A DNA stretch of 64,000 nt from CAYOEV01 sp964403075 (GCA_964403075.1 CAYOEV010000001.1:124001-188000); one strand, 5' to 3'. Counted from the first letter of the stretch, positions 25,045 to 34,757 are shown. Numbers and translations: made by a program. Notes: generated by a model not told the origin, from the sequence alone.

Positions 25045-27252
25045 ATGCGATTTGCTACTTTTCTCATCATTGGTCTACAGTTAGCGCTGGATGCCCAGGC
25101 CCAAGATCCAAATACTGGTCCCTATGAGTGGAACAGAAAGTTTGAACAACTGGGCACCGAACTGCCCACACCAAACGTATATCGAACGGCCTCAGGCGCA
25201 CCAGGCAAAGAATACTGGCAACAAAAAGCCGACTATCAAATAAATATCATGCTGAATGATGCCAACCAATCCATCTCCGGATCAGAAACGGTGACTTACT
25301 CTAACAATTCTCCCGATATACTACAATATCTGTGGGTACAACTGGACCAGAATGTACGCGCACCTGATTCTAATACACCCAAGATTTCCAACTTTTCTGT
25401 TCGCGATACCATAAATCTCGCCAGTGTAGCCCCCACGGTCCTGGAATTTGAAGGCGGCTTCAAGGTAAGCAACATCAAAGATGCGAAAGGCAAACCCATG
25501 CGCTCTCAAATAAATAAAACCATGATGCGGCTCGATTTGCCTGAACCCCTGCAGCCGGGTACCTCCACCTCCTTCAGCCTGGACTGGCAGTACAATATCA
25601 ATGACCGCATGATGGATGGCGGCCGTTCAGGATTGGAATATTTTGAAGCCGACGACAATTACCTGTACACCATCGCTCAGTTTTTTCCCAGAATGGCGGT
25701 GTATATTGACAACGAAGGCTGGCAAAACAAACAATTTTTAGGTAGGGGTGAATTCGCACTGACTTTTGGTGACTATGAAGTGAATATCACCGTACCGGCT
25801 GACTTTATCGTCGGGGCTACAGGAGTCCTTCAGAACCCTACTGAAGTACTCACCAAAGATCAGCTCCAGCGTTTCAATCAAGCCAAAAAAACGTTTGACA
25901 AGCCCGTAATTATTGTCACAGAAGCCGAAGCCCGGGCCAACGAGAAAACCAAGGATACCAATACCAAAACATGGACTTTCAAAGCGGATCAGGTGAGGGA
26001 TTTTGCCTTTTGTGCATCAAGAAAGTTTATCTGGGACGCTCAGGCAGTGAAATTGGGTAACAATACCCCCCTGGCCATGTCTTACTATCCAAAAGAGGGC
26101 AACCCACTCTGGGAGGAATGGTCGACCAAGGCGGTAGTACAGACCTTGAAAACTTACTCCAAGCACACCATCGATTATCCTTATCCGGCTGCCATATCCG
26201 TTCACACGGCCAGCATTGGCATGGAGTACCCCATGATTTGTTTCAACTACGGACGTCCAAATCCCGATGGTAGTTACAGCGACCGGTTGAAATATGGCAT
26301 GATCAGCGTTATCATACACGAGGTAGGGCACAACTTTTTTCCTATGATCATCAACTCGGATGAACGTCAGTGGACCTGGATGGATGAAGGATTAAATTCT
26401 TTTACCCAATACCTCACTGAGCAGGAACTCGATCCCAATTACCCCTCAAGAAGGGGGCCTGCCGTCAACATGATTCCGTACATGGCCGGAGACAAACGAT
26501 TCATTCGTCCGATTATGACCAATTCTGAACAAATCCTTCAATTTGGCAACAATGCATACGGAAAGCCGGCCACTGCACTGAATGTGCTGCGCGAAGTAGT
26601 CATGGGACCAGAATTGTTTGATTATGCTTTCAAGGAATACGCCAGAAGATGGGCTTTCAAGCATCCAACGCCGGCAGATTTTTTCCGTACCATGGAGGAT
26701 GCCTCAGCCGTGGACCTGGACTGGTTCTGGAAGGGTTGGTTCTACACCACAGACCATGTGGATGTGTCTGTAGACGATGTGAAATGGTACCGCACACAAG
26801 CTGAAGACCGCGAACTGGAAAGTGTAAATGTGCAGACCAACGACATTTCCAGTGAGGGTGCCAGGAATTTTCCTTCCAAGCCCCGGCAAATGGTACTCGA
26901 GGACATCCCTTCGTACGGCGAATATCGAAATTCCGTGGATCAGGCCGAATGGCGCAAAAAATTGGCAGATAAACACTTCTACGACGTCACTTTCAGCAAT
27001 CAAGGCGGGCTGGTCTCCCCGCTGGTCATCGAATGGACATTTGCCGATGGCACCCGGGAATTGGAACATATTCCTGCTGAAATCTGGCGTTTGAATGAGA
27101 ATATAATCTCTAAAACCTTCGTCAAGGACAAGCAAGTAGTAAATATCCAGTTGGATCCGGAAAGAAAAACCACAGACATAGATCCCGCTGATAATGTTTT
27201 TCCAAGAAAAGCAGGAGAATCGAGGATTGACAGATTCAAAAATCAAAACTGA
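25045..27252 (+). CDS. Secreted M1-family zinc metallopeptidase
   Basis: The zinc site is complete: H425-E426-x2-H429 (HEVGH) with the third ligand E448 in WMDEG, 19 residues on. The substrate-site motif is GMEYP instead of the GAMEN of classical aminopeptidase N, a variant common in this Bacteroidota subgroup. A signal peptide ends at AQAQ (about residue 20). The N-terminal beta domain spans to about residue 290 and the helical C-terminal domain follows the catalytic part; total length is 735. It probably trims peptides in the periplasm or outside the cell. It follows the HupE/UreJ gene by 16 bp. Confidence 0.93.
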   Translation: MRFATFLIIGLQLALDAQAQDPNTGPYEWNRKFEQLGTELPTPNVYRTASGAPGKEYWQQKADYQINIMLNDANQSISGSETVTYSNNSPDILQYLWVQLDQNVRAPDSNTPKISNFSVRDTINLASVAPTVLEFEGGFKVSNIKDAKGKPMRSQINKTMMRLDLPEPLQPGTSTSFSLDWQYNINDRMMDGGRSGLEYFEADDNYLYTIAQFFPRMAVYIDNEGWQNKQFLGRGEFALTFGDYEVNITVPADFIVGATGVLQNPTEVLTKDQLQRFNQAKKTFDKPVIIVTEAEARANEKTKDTNTKTWTFKADQVRDFAFCASRKFIWDAQAVKLGNNTPLAMSYYPKEGNPLWEEWSTKAVVQTLKTYSKHTIDYPYPAAISVHTASIGMEYPMICFNYGRPNPDGSYSDRLKYGMISVIIHEVGHNFFPMIINSDERQWTWMDEGLNSFTQYLTEQELDPNYPSRRGPAVNMIPYMAGDKRFIRPIMTNSEQILQFGNNAYGKPATALNVLREVVMGPELFDYAFKEYARRWAFKHPTPADFFRTMEDASAVDLDWFWKGWFYTTDHVDVSVDDVKWYRTQAEDRELESVNVQTNDISSEGARNFPSKPRQMVLEDIPSYGEYRNSVDQAEWRKKLADKHFYDVTFSNQGGLVSPLVIEWTFADGTRELEHIPAEIWRLNENIISKTFVKDKQVVNIQLDPERKTTDIDPADNVFPRKAGESRIDRFKNQN

Positions 27253-27376
27253 TTCAAAGGCGGGAAACCTTAAAATGGCAACTGGCATGGGTGGCCTTTT
27301 TTGTCATTTCCTGAACAAATAGTCTAGTTCGACAACCCTTTGATCGGTTTACAGTGTTGGTACTAAAAAAATACTT

Positions 27377-27658
27377 ATGAAAGCAACATGGAACAATCAG
27401 GTGATCGCCGAAAGCGACGACACTGTGGTGGTGGAGGGCAATCATTATTTCCCTGAATCCGCCATTCTTAAAGAATTTTTTGAGGCAAGTAGCACCCACA
27501 GCGTTTGCCCCTGGAAGGGTACCGCCAACTATTACCACGTGGTTGTAGATGGTCAGACGAATCAGGATGCTGCCTGGTATTATCCGGAAACTTCCGAACT
27601 GGCCAAAAACCTCAAAAATAGAGTAGCCTTTTGGAAAGGCGTGAAAGTAGAGAATTAG
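27377..27658 (+). CDS. DUF427 domain protein
   Basis: This compact 93-residue protein consists of a single DUF427 domain: MKATWNNQVIAESDDTVVVEGNHYFP at the start, then CPWKGTANYYHV and AAWYYPETSELAKNLKNRVAFWKGV, which are hallmark segments. The fold is a small beta-tent. The biochemical role is not established. The gene is preceded by a 124-bp gap and ends with its TAG overlapping the TAA of the convergent LiaF-like gene in the tetramer TTAG. Confidence 0.9.
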   Translation: MKATWNNQVIAESDDTVVVEGNHYFPESAILKEFFEASSTHSVCPWKGTANYYHVVVDGQTNQDAAWYYPETSELAKNLKNRVAFWKGVKVEN

Positions 27659-28290
27659 TTGGTCACCTCCACACCTCCAAACATCACAAACCCTTTGATG
27701 AGCAACGTAGGTCCGTTTGCGTGTGCATCGGACTTACGCTCATCAGAAAATCCACCTAAAATGGCGGTAACGTCATTTTTAACATGCCAGCCTTCCGGCA
27801 GTTGGATTTCGCAGCCACCGAACATCACAAACAAATCGATGGTGGCAGGGCTGTCCAGCTGTGCCTGACGAAGATCGACGGTAGAACCCCCAAACAGGTT
27901 GGTGGTAGTTCCTGATTTGAATGCTTTGGATGAAATCAACTTTTCGCTTCCACCAAAGATATTGGTTTCCCTATAGTTGTTCTGGTCGCTAGCGACTCGG
28001 CGGTCTCTATCTCTAAACAGAAAAATTAGTCCCACAAGTACCAGGAGTATCGGCCAGTAGATACGCATATCGATCCAGTTGAATTGCTGCAATAGAAAAA
28101 AGCCGCCAATCAAGAAGAAAATCAACGCTTGTTTGGACTTACCAGATATCAACTGAACAACCGCTATTAGAATAAATAGCATGGGCCAACTATATATATA
28201 GTTGGGAAGCTCGGGCAACAGATTGAGGTTGACTAAAAGAAAGAGTAAACCGACAAGAACAAGTAAAATACCGACTACAGACTTTTTCAT
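27655..28290 (-). CDS. LiaF-like membrane protein
   Basis: A 211-residue protein with four hydrophobic helices in residues about 5-100 (VVGILLVLVGLLFLLVNL, then three more) and a C-terminal cytoplasmic beta domain resembling the LiaF/YvqF C-terminal domain (residues 130-211: FGGSTVDLRQAQL, IDLFVMFGGCEIQLPEGW). In Firmicutes LiaF modulates a LiaSR envelope-stress two-component system; Bacteroidota members are often near LytTR systems, but no such gene is adjacent here. The start at 28290 (MKKSVVG) is preferred to the longer frame. It converges on the DUF427 gene with overlapping stop codons. Confidence 0.85.
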   Translation of the reverse strand: MKKSVVGILLVLVGLLFLLVNLNLLPELPNYIYSWPMLFILIAVVQLISGKSKQALIFFLIGGFFLLQQFNWIDMRIYWPILLVLVGLIFLFRDRDRRVASDQNNYRETNIFGGSEKLISSKAFKSGTTTNLFGGSTVDLRQAQLDSPATIDLFVMFGGCEIQLPEGWHVKNDVTAILGGFSDERKSDAHANGPTLLIKGFVMFGGVEVTN

Positions 28291-28432
28291 TGTTGAGTAG
28301 TTAAGATGCCGCACTGTCACACTGTCGCAAAATAATGACTATACCCGACATGTTGTCTGATCAATGCCACAAAGTCTTACCGCGCCTCCTTTGGAATAAC
28401 TTTTGATTAGTGTTTTGGAAATTAAGAAAAGA

Positions 28433-28804
28433 ATGCGGATAAGTACAGACTTAACAAAGACAATTTCATTGACGGCCGATGTACTCAATACCATTAACGG
28501 TGGAATGAGTTTGGCTTTCGTCGAAAAGGTCCGGAAAGAAGATCACATTTTCGTCACAGTCAAAGTTCCAGGTGTGCGTGAGGATGCCTTGAAAGTGGAA
28601 ATGCGGGAGGACAAGCTCCTTGTTTTTCACCAAATACAAATAGATACCGAAACAAAGGTGCCCAACCTTGTTGCTATACTTCCTCTTTCCAGCCTGATTG
28701 ACCTAAACAATATACAGGCCAGCTTCGAAAAAGACCGTCTGAATATTATTTTGCCATTCAATGACCTCCACAATGAACTCCCCAGAAAAGTAGACATTAA
28801 GTAG
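28433..28804 (+). CDS. Hsp20/alpha-crystallin-like small heat-shock protein
   Basis: A 123-residue protein with the small heat-shock fold: HIFVTVKVPGVREDALKVEMREDKLLVF corresponds to the first alpha-crystallin strands, and IQASFEKDRLNIILPF to the A-x-x-x-[ND]-G/R-x-L-x-I-x-L-P signature. It ends RKVDIK, close to the IEIN-type endings of Bacteroidota Hsp20s, and lacks an IxI tail motif. The N-terminal arm is short (about 30 residues). The start at 28433 is the first ATG; the frame extends to a TTG. Divergence from the family is high, so the chaperone role is a reasonable inference only. Confidence 0.72.
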   Translation: MRISTDLTKTISLTADVLNTINGGMSLAFVEKVRKEDHIFVTVKVPGVREDALKVEMREDKLLVFHQIQIDTETKVPNLVAILPLSSLIDLNNIQASFEKDRLNIILPFNDLHNELPRKVDIK

Positions 28805-28828
28805 CGCCAGAGGCAAATAAACGAGGTT

Positions 28829-29725
28829 TTAACTTACTGTTCGTTCATGAGACACCTTTTTTCCAAGCGGATAAACCAGTTGATGAGTGATTGCCCGGGG
28901 GAATGTTTCATCCCCTTCAAAACCCAATTCCTCATTGCCACCGTCCCCAGGAACGTAGGAAGTGCCGAAAAGGTAATCCCAAAAACTAAAAGTCAACCCA
29001 AAATTGACCCCATATCGGCGCTCGGCAGGTAAATGCCTGGCATGATGCCAAATGTGCATTTTGGGATTATTGAAGACGTATTTGAGCGGCCCATAATCCC
29101 AACCTACGTTGGCGTGATTGATGTGACCTACGGCCAATGCAAATAAATAAGCTACAAAAAAGCTGTCAAGGCCAAACCCAATCATGGCCAATGGAATATA
29201 TTCCAAGGTGCGGTAAATCACACTTTCCATCCAATGAAAACGCAAGTGGGCAGCAAAGCCCATCTGCTTAACCGAATGGTGAATTTTGTGAAACTGCCAA
29301 AATAACGGCACCCGATGAAGCATGCGATGTATATTCCAATGGATAAAATCTCTTAAAACCAAAAGGGTCATTAGTTGCAACCATACTGGCCAACTCTGAA
29401 TTTCAATTGCTATAATATTCGAATATCCAAATATTTTTAACAAATCATTGAAAGCAACTGTAAATACTTTCCATACAGCGGCCCACCCCAATAAGGAAAA
29501 CAGGAAAAAATTAAAGAACATATAAAAAGTATCTAGCCAAAAATCTTTGCGTACAATAGGCTGATTCTTCCGCCATGGAATGATAATTTCTAAAAACCAT
29601 ACCAACACAGACAACCCAATTAACCAGTAAAAAAAATTGGTCCAGTTAGGATTCGTAATTAACGCAATGAGGTATCTATAATAGCCCATAAAGGCCTCGC
29701 CAAAAACCGAAATATACCGCTCCAT
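28829..29725 (-). CDS. Sterol desaturase / fatty acid hydroxylase family membrane protein
   Basis: Membrane-bound diiron oxygenase with the His clusters of the family: H129-H133-H137 (HWNIHRMLH), H146-H149-H150 (HKIHH), H201 and H204, and H224-H227-H228-H231 (HIWHHARH). About four to five hydrophobic helices are placed before, between and after the clusters. The length (298) is normal. The substrate could be a fatty acid, sterol-like or carotenoid lipid. The ATG overlaps the stop codon of the upstream rhodanese gene by one base (TAATG), implying coupled expression. The gene converges on the Hsp20-like gene. Confidence 0.92.
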   Translation of the reverse strand: MERYISVFGEAFMGYYRYLIALITNPNWTNFFYWLIGLSVLVWFLEIIIPWRKNQPIVRKDFWLDTFYMFFNFFLFSLLGWAAVWKVFTVAFNDLLKIFGYSNIIAIEIQSWPVWLQLMTLLVLRDFIHWNIHRMLHRVPLFWQFHKIHHSVKQMGFAAHLRFHWMESVIYRTLEYIPLAMIGFGLDSFFVAYLFALAVGHINHANVGWDYGPLKYVFNNPKMHIWHHARHLPAERRYGVNFGLTFSFWDYLFGTSYVPGDGGNEELGFEGDETFPRAITHQLVYPLGKKVSHERTVS

Positions 29726-30237
29726 TATTTGTAAATCTTGTGTTTACTATTCAACCAAAAACCCCATATACGATTATATGCATGTACAGAATCAGTAATT
29801 CCACTTGAATCATAGACCCGGTAACCTCGATTCACCCATTCAAAAAGTCCGCCATATAAATTAGCCACTTCCGTAAAACCTTCTTCTTGTAGTTTTCTTG
29901 CGATTTTCTCGCTTCGCGCGCCAACAGAACAATACACGACAAGAGGGGAATCTCGATCGATCGTATTAACGGACTCCACATCAAAATCCTCATAGCCCAC
30001 ATACCGGGCGTCAGGAAGATGGCTTACGTCATATTCTTTTTGCTGCCGCGTATCCAGTAACGTTACCTGACTGGAATTTTCTGACAACATACTTTTCAAA
30101 GAATCCACCGTTATTTCAGCCACATCATGCTTTAGCAAACGGTTTAGAAGGGCTTGGTACGCCCCACTTTGCACTTTTTTTTCGGTTTGACAACTAACCA
30201 TGAAAGGTATTAAAAATAAAACGGGGTACATCCTCAT
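29725..30237 (-). CDS. Rhodanese-domain lipoprotein
   Basis: A 170-residue protein with a lipoprotein signal (PFMVSC, Cys16) and one rhodanese domain (about residues 40-140) holding the invariant VTLLDTRQQKEYDVSHLPDA and active-site loop YCSVGARS with Cys103. Thiosulfate sulfurtransferase or persulfide carrier activity in the periplasm would be expected. After the domain an extension of about 30 residues (YDSSGITDSVHAYNRIWGFW) is not part of the fold. The start is set at the ATG at 30237; the upstream alternative is TTG. It overlaps the desaturase gene by one base. Confidence 0.88.
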   Translation of the reverse strand: MRMYPVLFLIPFMVSCQTEKKVQSGAYQALLNRLLKHDVAEITVDSLKSMLSENSSQVTLLDTRQQKEYDVSHLPDARYVGYEDFDVESVNTIDRDSPLVVYCSVGARSEKIARKLQEEGFTEVANLYGGLFEWVNRGYRVYDSSGITDSVHAYNRIWGFWLNSKHKIYK

Positions 30238-30293
30238 AGACAAAAGTACGGTGAGCAAGCATTCAAGGATGCAACAATAGTTACACAGGCATA

Positions 30294-30698
30294 CTAACGC
30301 TGCAACAGACGCTTCGTTAATTGCAACAATTCCCCTTTGGTTTGGGCCCTTAAGTATTTTTCTACGCCCGCCTCATCTTTCCTGGCCATCAACTCTCTAA
30401 GGGCCTCAGGCAATTCGAATGCCTCATCCAGTTCTAATTCCGCTATGGCCAACTCCAATATTTCTCTGCCTTTGCGCATACAGGTTTCTACGGGGTGATA
30501 ATTCGAGTTCGAATCACGCAGCATCGTACTCGAATAATCAATTTTCAAGTCACGGATGGTAATGGTCATCTCGTCGTAGTTGCCGAAAATTTTCGTTAGC
30601 AGCAGTTGGGTAGATACTTTCCACGCTTCCAAGTCGAAATCCTCTGCGCTGAGTTTATCAATTTGCTTCTGTAGGAGAACAATTTGCTTTTTCTTCAT
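30294..30698 (-). CDS. Small unknown helical protein next to recG
   Basis: I do not recognise this 134-residue protein. It has no signal peptide or membrane helix and is almost entirely charged helical sequence: MKKKQIVLLQKQIDKLSAEDFDLEAWK, a middle IFGNYDEMTITIRDLKIDYSSTML, and an acidic helix ILELAIAELELDEAF, ending in LTKRLLQR. No Cys clusters or catalytic motifs are visible. It begins one base after the recG stop on the same strand, so it is likely co-transcribed with recG. This points to a housekeeping or DNA-related role only by position. Confidence 0.65.
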   Translation of the reverse strand: MKKKQIVLLQKQIDKLSAEDFDLEAWKVSTQLLLTKIFGNYDEMTITIRDLKIDYSSTMLRDSNSNYHPVETCMRKGREILELAIAELELDEAFELPEALRELMARKDEAGVEKYLRAQTKGELLQLTKRLLQR

Positions 30699-30699
30699 T

Positions 30700-32793
30700 T
30701 TAACTAATCTGAGACCAATTTAGGGCTTTAGATGCACGATTTTCCAGATATCTTTTCAGTGGGCGATGATCCGTTGTTTTCAATTCAGGATCTGCTTTTA
30801 AAATAACCTGTGCAGCCAGACGTGCATGTTTCAAAATTTCATTGTCTTTGACCAGATCTGCCACCTTCAGATTTAGCAATCCGCTCTGCTGCGTACCCAT
30901 CAAATCACCTGGACCGCGCAAACGTAAATCCGTCTCAGCAATTTCAAAACCATCATTGGTCCTGACCATGGTTTCCAATCGCGTAAGTGCCTCTGCACTT
31001 AATTTGTCGCCTGTCATCAAAAAGCAGTGCGATTGTTCCCCACCTCTGCCTACGCGCCCTCTTAACTGATGAAGCTGACTCAGGCCAAACCGCTCTGCAC
31101 TTTCTATTACCATTACCGAGGCATTTGGCACATCCACACCCACTTCAATGACTGTTGTCGCCACCATGATCTGGGTTTCTTTCCGCAGGAATCGCTGCAT
31201 TTCCCATTCCTTGGCTTCCGCCTTCATTCGCCCATGCACAACAGATAGATGGTATTTGGGAAATCGTCGTTGGATAGAGGTGTAGCCATCCATCAGGTGG
31301 TTGTAATCCAGTTTTTCCGATTCCTCGATCAACGGGTAGACCACATATACTTGCCTACCTTTTTCAATTTCCTCCTCCATCTGTCGAAAAAGCTTGAGCC
31401 TTCCGCCTTCTCGAAAGTGCCTGGTGGTAACCGGCTTCCTGCCCGGCGGCAACTCATCGATCACACTCACAGAAAGGTCACCGTAGACGGTCATGGCCAA
31501 GGTTCTTGGGATAGGGGTAGCTGTCATGACCAATACGTGAGGGAATATCTTAAGGTTTTTCTGCCACAGCCTGCTACGCTGCGCAACACCAAAACGGTGC
31601 TGCTCATCGATCACGGCCAAACCCAATTGCTTAAACTTAACGCGGTCTTCCAGCAAAGCGTGGGTCCCTACTATCAAATGCAAGTCGCCCGCTTTCAGGT
31701 AATCCAACATTAACTTCCGATCCGCAGCTTTAGTAGATCCAGTTAGCAGCGCCAACCGTATACCCATTGGCTCGCACAGTTGCCTTAGATTTTTGAAGTG
31801 TTGTTCTGCAAGAATTTCCGTGGGTGCCATGAATGCACATTGGCTCCCAGAACCCATGGCAATGAGCATACTCATGAAAGCAACAATGGTTTTACCACTA
31901 CCGACATCGCCTTGTACCAATCGATTCATCTGTACCCCACTTTTTAGATCAGTATATATTTCTTTAATGACGCGCTTTTGAGCATCAGTTAATTCAAAAG
32001 GCAAATGCTCCTCGTAAAACTTATTCAACCAGTCTGGCCGGTCCAGAACGATGCCCGGCTGAGCTGACTGATCGAGCTGCTTTTGCTTTAAAATTTTTAA
32101 TTGCACAAAAAATAACTCTTCAAACTTCAACCGACGCTGTGCTTCTTGCAAAACACGCGTATCGGCCGGGAAATGGATGCCGTAGAATGCCTCATTTCTG
32201 CTGATGAATCGGTATTGATGGAGTATCGATACTGGCAAATTTTCTTCGATATATGCCGCTGCCTCAGGAAGAACCGACCTAAGGGCCCGAATGAATAAGC
32301 GGGCATCTATGTAATGACGCTTCAGTTTTTCGGTCGTGTGGTACACTGGCTGCAAAAAACCGCGCGTTAGCGCGTCTGGGCTCACCACCTCCATTTCTGG
32401 ATGCGCCATGTTAAGCTTTCGACCATATCGTGTGGGTTTGCCAAAAACCACATAATCCTTACCCAACAACAAGTTTTTTCGTACCCAGGCGCTGCCTTTG
32501 AACCAGACCAACTCAAGCTCCCCGTCGCCATCAGAGACTTTACCCACCAGTCGCTGTTTACTCCCTATACCCACGAGCGTCAACGACTCCAGTCTACCCT
32601 TGACCTGCACATGTGGCAGGTGTTCATTCAATGCTGAGATGGGATAAAAGGTCGTCCGATCTTCATATCGAAAAGGAAAAAACTGAATGAGATCCCCAAC
32701 CGTGCGCAACTTCAGTTCCTTTTGAATGAGCGCTGCTTTTTGAGGACCAATGCCTTTCAAAAATTCCAAACCCTGCGCGAAGAAGCCTGACAT
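30700..32793 (-). CDS. recG: RecG, ATP-dependent DNA helicase
   Basis: RecG remodels stalled replication forks and Holliday junctions. The N-terminal wedge/OB region (about residues 1-240) begins FLKGIGPQKAALI. The helicase core has Walker A GDVGSGKT (295-302), motif II DEQH (396-399) and TATPIPRT, and the C-terminal lobe carries QLRGRVGRG. At 697 residues it is the usual length. It starts 33 bp after gldD, whose operon with gldE, ssb and mutY it probably extends. It is followed after one base by the small helical protein. Confidence 0.98.
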   Translation of the reverse strand: MSGFFAQGLEFLKGIGPQKAALIQKELKLRTVGDLIQFFPFRYEDRTTFYPISALNEHLPHVQVKGRLESLTLVGIGSKQRLVGKVSDGDGELELVWFKGSAWVRKNLLLGKDYVVFGKPTRYGRKLNMAHPEMEVVSPDALTRGFLQPVYHTTEKLKRHYIDARLFIRALRSVLPEAAAYIEENLPVSILHQYRFISRNEAFYGIHFPADTRVLQEAQRRLKFEELFFVQLKILKQKQLDQSAQPGIVLDRPDWLNKFYEEHLPFELTDAQKRVIKEIYTDLKSGVQMNRLVQGDVGSGKTIVAFMSMLIAMGSGSQCAFMAPTEILAEQHFKNLRQLCEPMGIRLALLTGSTKAADRKLMLDYLKAGDLHLIVGTHALLEDRVKFKQLGLAVIDEQHRFGVAQRSRLWQKNLKIFPHVLVMTATPIPRTLAMTVYGDLSVSVIDELPPGRKPVTTRHFREGGRLKLFRQMEEEIEKGRQVYVVYPLIEESEKLDYNHLMDGYTSIQRRFPKYHLSVVHGRMKAEAKEWEMQRFLRKETQIMVATTVIEVGVDVPNASVMVIESAERFGLSQLHQLRGRVGRGGEQSHCFLMTGDKLSAEALTRLETMVRTNDGFEIAETDLRLRGPGDLMGTQQSGLLNLKVADLVKDNEILKHARLAAQVILKADPELKTTDHRPLKRYLENRASKALNWSQIS

Positions 32794-32826
32794 GGAGACT
32801 GTTTTAATGAAAGCCGGAAAACCTGC

Positions 32827-33399
32827 CTATTCCCACTTCAAGGTAAAAAGTATATGATTCATGTCTTTTTTAATGTAGTTAATCACCGGACGGAGAGAAT
32901 CATTTTTGGTTGCCGTCTTGAAATACAAAACACCCCTCAGGAAATGTTGTGTACTATCCGAAACATGAAACTGATAAGGAGAAGGAACCTCCCCCTCAAG
33001 TTCCGATACCGAGGCAAAATACCCATTGGGCAATTCCACAATTTTTTCTTCTATTGAGTATGCCTTCACATTATGTTTGGATGTCAGCTTGTAGCTGTCG
33101 GCATAGTAACCTGCCAACAAAGAATCCTTGTTTTCAATAGGCTTGTAAGTAAGCTGCACATCTGCATCGAATCGGGGATAATACAGATGAATCCAATAAC
33201 GCTCCGCCATCCATGAAGTATCGGGGTATAACTCGGCCAGTGAGGAGTACTCAAACTGGTAAGGCAACGAGTCCGGCAAGGACAGATAAGTTGGCTCCGA
33301 CAATTCTATCTTGTTGTACCCTTTAGGTTTAGGATAGTAATCTAAACTTCCCCCGCATCCAGCCAACCAGAGCAAACACCAGATAACTAAACTCCTCAT
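32827..33399 (-). CDS. gldD: GldD, gliding motility lipoprotein
   Basis: GldD is a lipoprotein needed for gliding in Flavobacterium, with no defined biochemical activity. The lipobox WLAGC puts the acylated Cys at residue 15. The family opening follows shortly (YYPKPKGYNKIELSEPTY), with ELYPDTSWMAERYWIHLYYPRFDADVQLTY in the middle. The 190-residue length is typical. It lies one base after the gldE stop, an arrangement conserved across gliding and non-gliding Bacteroidota. Confidence 0.95.
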   Translation of the reverse strand: MRSLVIWCLLWLAGCGGSLDYYPKPKGYNKIELSEPTYLSLPDSLPYQFEYSSLAELYPDTSWMAERYWIHLYYPRFDADVQLTYKPIENKDSLLAGYYADSYKLTSKHNVKAYSIEEKIVELPNGYFASVSELEGEVPSPYQFHVSDSTQHFLRGVLYFKTATKNDSLRPVINYIKKDMNHILFTLKWE

Positions 33400-33400
33400 C

Positions 33401-34738
33401 TCATTGTTTTTTAGCCGGAGAAATGTAGACCCTCACCCGTTTAATTCGTCTTTGGTCCACCGCCACCACCGTAAACAGGTAACGACCAAAGACAATTTGC
33501 TCCCCTGCATGGGGAAGTTTAGAGTTGATCTCCAAAAGCAAACCTCCGAGCGATTCACTTTCACCCTTTACTTCCTCAAAATCCTGAGGATCGGTTTGAA
33601 TAACCCGGCAAAAGTCGGTCAGGGATGTCCTCCCTTCAAAAACATACGTTTGGCTATCAAGTTTATTGTAGGCGATATCAGAACCCTCATCGAATTCATC
33701 ATTAATTTCTCCAACAATCTCTTCAATCACATCCTCCATGGTTATCAGACCCTCTGTGCCCCCATACTCATCTACTACTATGGCCATGTGCACACGCTTT
33801 TCCTGGAAATCCTTGAGCAGATCATCGATTTTTTTAGATTCCGGAACAAAGTAGGAAGGGCGAAGCAAGGCACGCCAATTGAAATCTTCTTCCTTGTCAA
33901 TATGAGTTAGTACATCCTTAATGTAAAGTATGCCCTCGATTTTATCAATGGTTTCACTGTAGATGGGTATACGTGAATATCCAGTCTTATTGATCTGGTT
34001 CATCAATTCATGAAAGTCTGTCTCAATATCCAGGGCCATGATATCCATCCGTGATCGCATGATTTGTTTTACCGAGATCGTTCCAAACTGAACAATTCCC
34101 CTGAGAATGTCTTTTTCTTCATTGGTTGCCTCATCTTCCGCAGCAATTTCCAATGCGTGACTGATCTCCGTTACGGAAAGCTGATAGCCGGATGAATAGG
34201 TTTTTTTTGTAATCCCGCGGCCCACTTTCAAAAGCATCCATGAAAAAGGCTGTAGCATTTTGTCGAACAAAAAAAGGAAACTCCCTGTGAAACGAGCGAA
34301 ACCAAGATTGTTCTGATTTGCGTAGACTTTCGGCATTATTTCTCCAAAAAAAACAATGAGTATGGTAATGCTTCCTGTTAAGATCACGATAGACCACCCT
34401 GTGGGTTCGTCCTGAAAAATCTGCCAGGTAGCAAAAGTGGAAATCGTGACAATGAAAATGTTTATCAGATTATTAAGTATCAAGATGGTCGCCAGCAGAC
34501 GTTGAGGCCTACGTAACAAAGAAACAACACGGCCACTGCTCTTTGAATCTTCATCGGCCTCACACGCTTTAAGCTGCTCTTCGCTCAAGGAGAAAAAAGC
34601 CACTTCAGATCCAGATACCAAAGCGGATAAAAATAACAGCACACCTACAATCAACCCATTGACCAAATAAAAATCAAGGGTAAGCGAAGAAAAGTCAGCC
34701 ACTAAAAACGAATGATACGGATCGTCAGTAGTTCCCAA
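33401..34738 (-). CDS. gldE: GldE, CNNM/CBS-domain membrane protein required for gliding
   Basis: GldE belongs to the CNNM/CorC transporter-like family. It has four hydrophobic helices in the first 200 residues (DUF21 domain; LIVGVLLFLSALVSGSEVAFFSLSEEQ is characteristic), a CBS pair (about 225-335, with MRSRMDIMALDIETDFHEL and VDEYGGTEGLITMEDVIEEIVGEI) and a C-terminal CorC/HlyC domain (350-440). It supports gliding through GldD in Flavobacterium. The start seems to be TTG at 34738: an in-frame stop lies directly upstream, and the family opens close to this point. It lies 19 bp after ssb. Confidence 0.93.
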   Translation of the reverse strand: MGTTDDPYHSFLVADFSSLTLDFYLVNGLIVGVLLFLSALVSGSEVAFFSLSEEQLKACEADEDSKSSGRVVSLLRRPQRLLATILILNNLINIFIVTISTFATWQIFQDEPTGWSIVILTGSITILIVFFGEIMPKVYANQNNLGFARFTGSFLFLFDKMLQPFSWMLLKVGRGITKKTYSSGYQLSVTEISHALEIAAEDEATNEEKDILRGIVQFGTISVKQIMRSRMDIMALDIETDFHELMNQINKTGYSRIPIYSETIDKIEGILYIKDVLTHIDKEEDFNWRALLRPSYFVPESKKIDDLLKDFQEKRVHMAIVVDEYGGTEGLITMEDVIEEIVGEINDEFDEGSDIAYNKLDSQTYVFEGRTSLTDFCRVIQTDPQDFEEVKGESESLGGLLLEINSKLPHAGEQIVFGRYLFTVVAVDQRRIKRVRVYISPAKKQ

Positions 34739-34757
34739 TCATTTAGAATTATGATGA

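Noticed and set aside
26704..27288. 194-codon minus-strand frame opposite the M1 peptidase C-terminus
   Set aside because: Antisense shadow of a well-supported gene, without recognisable features.
33404..33910. 168-codon plus-strand frame opposite gldE
   Set aside because: Lies entirely within gldE; no family features or start context.
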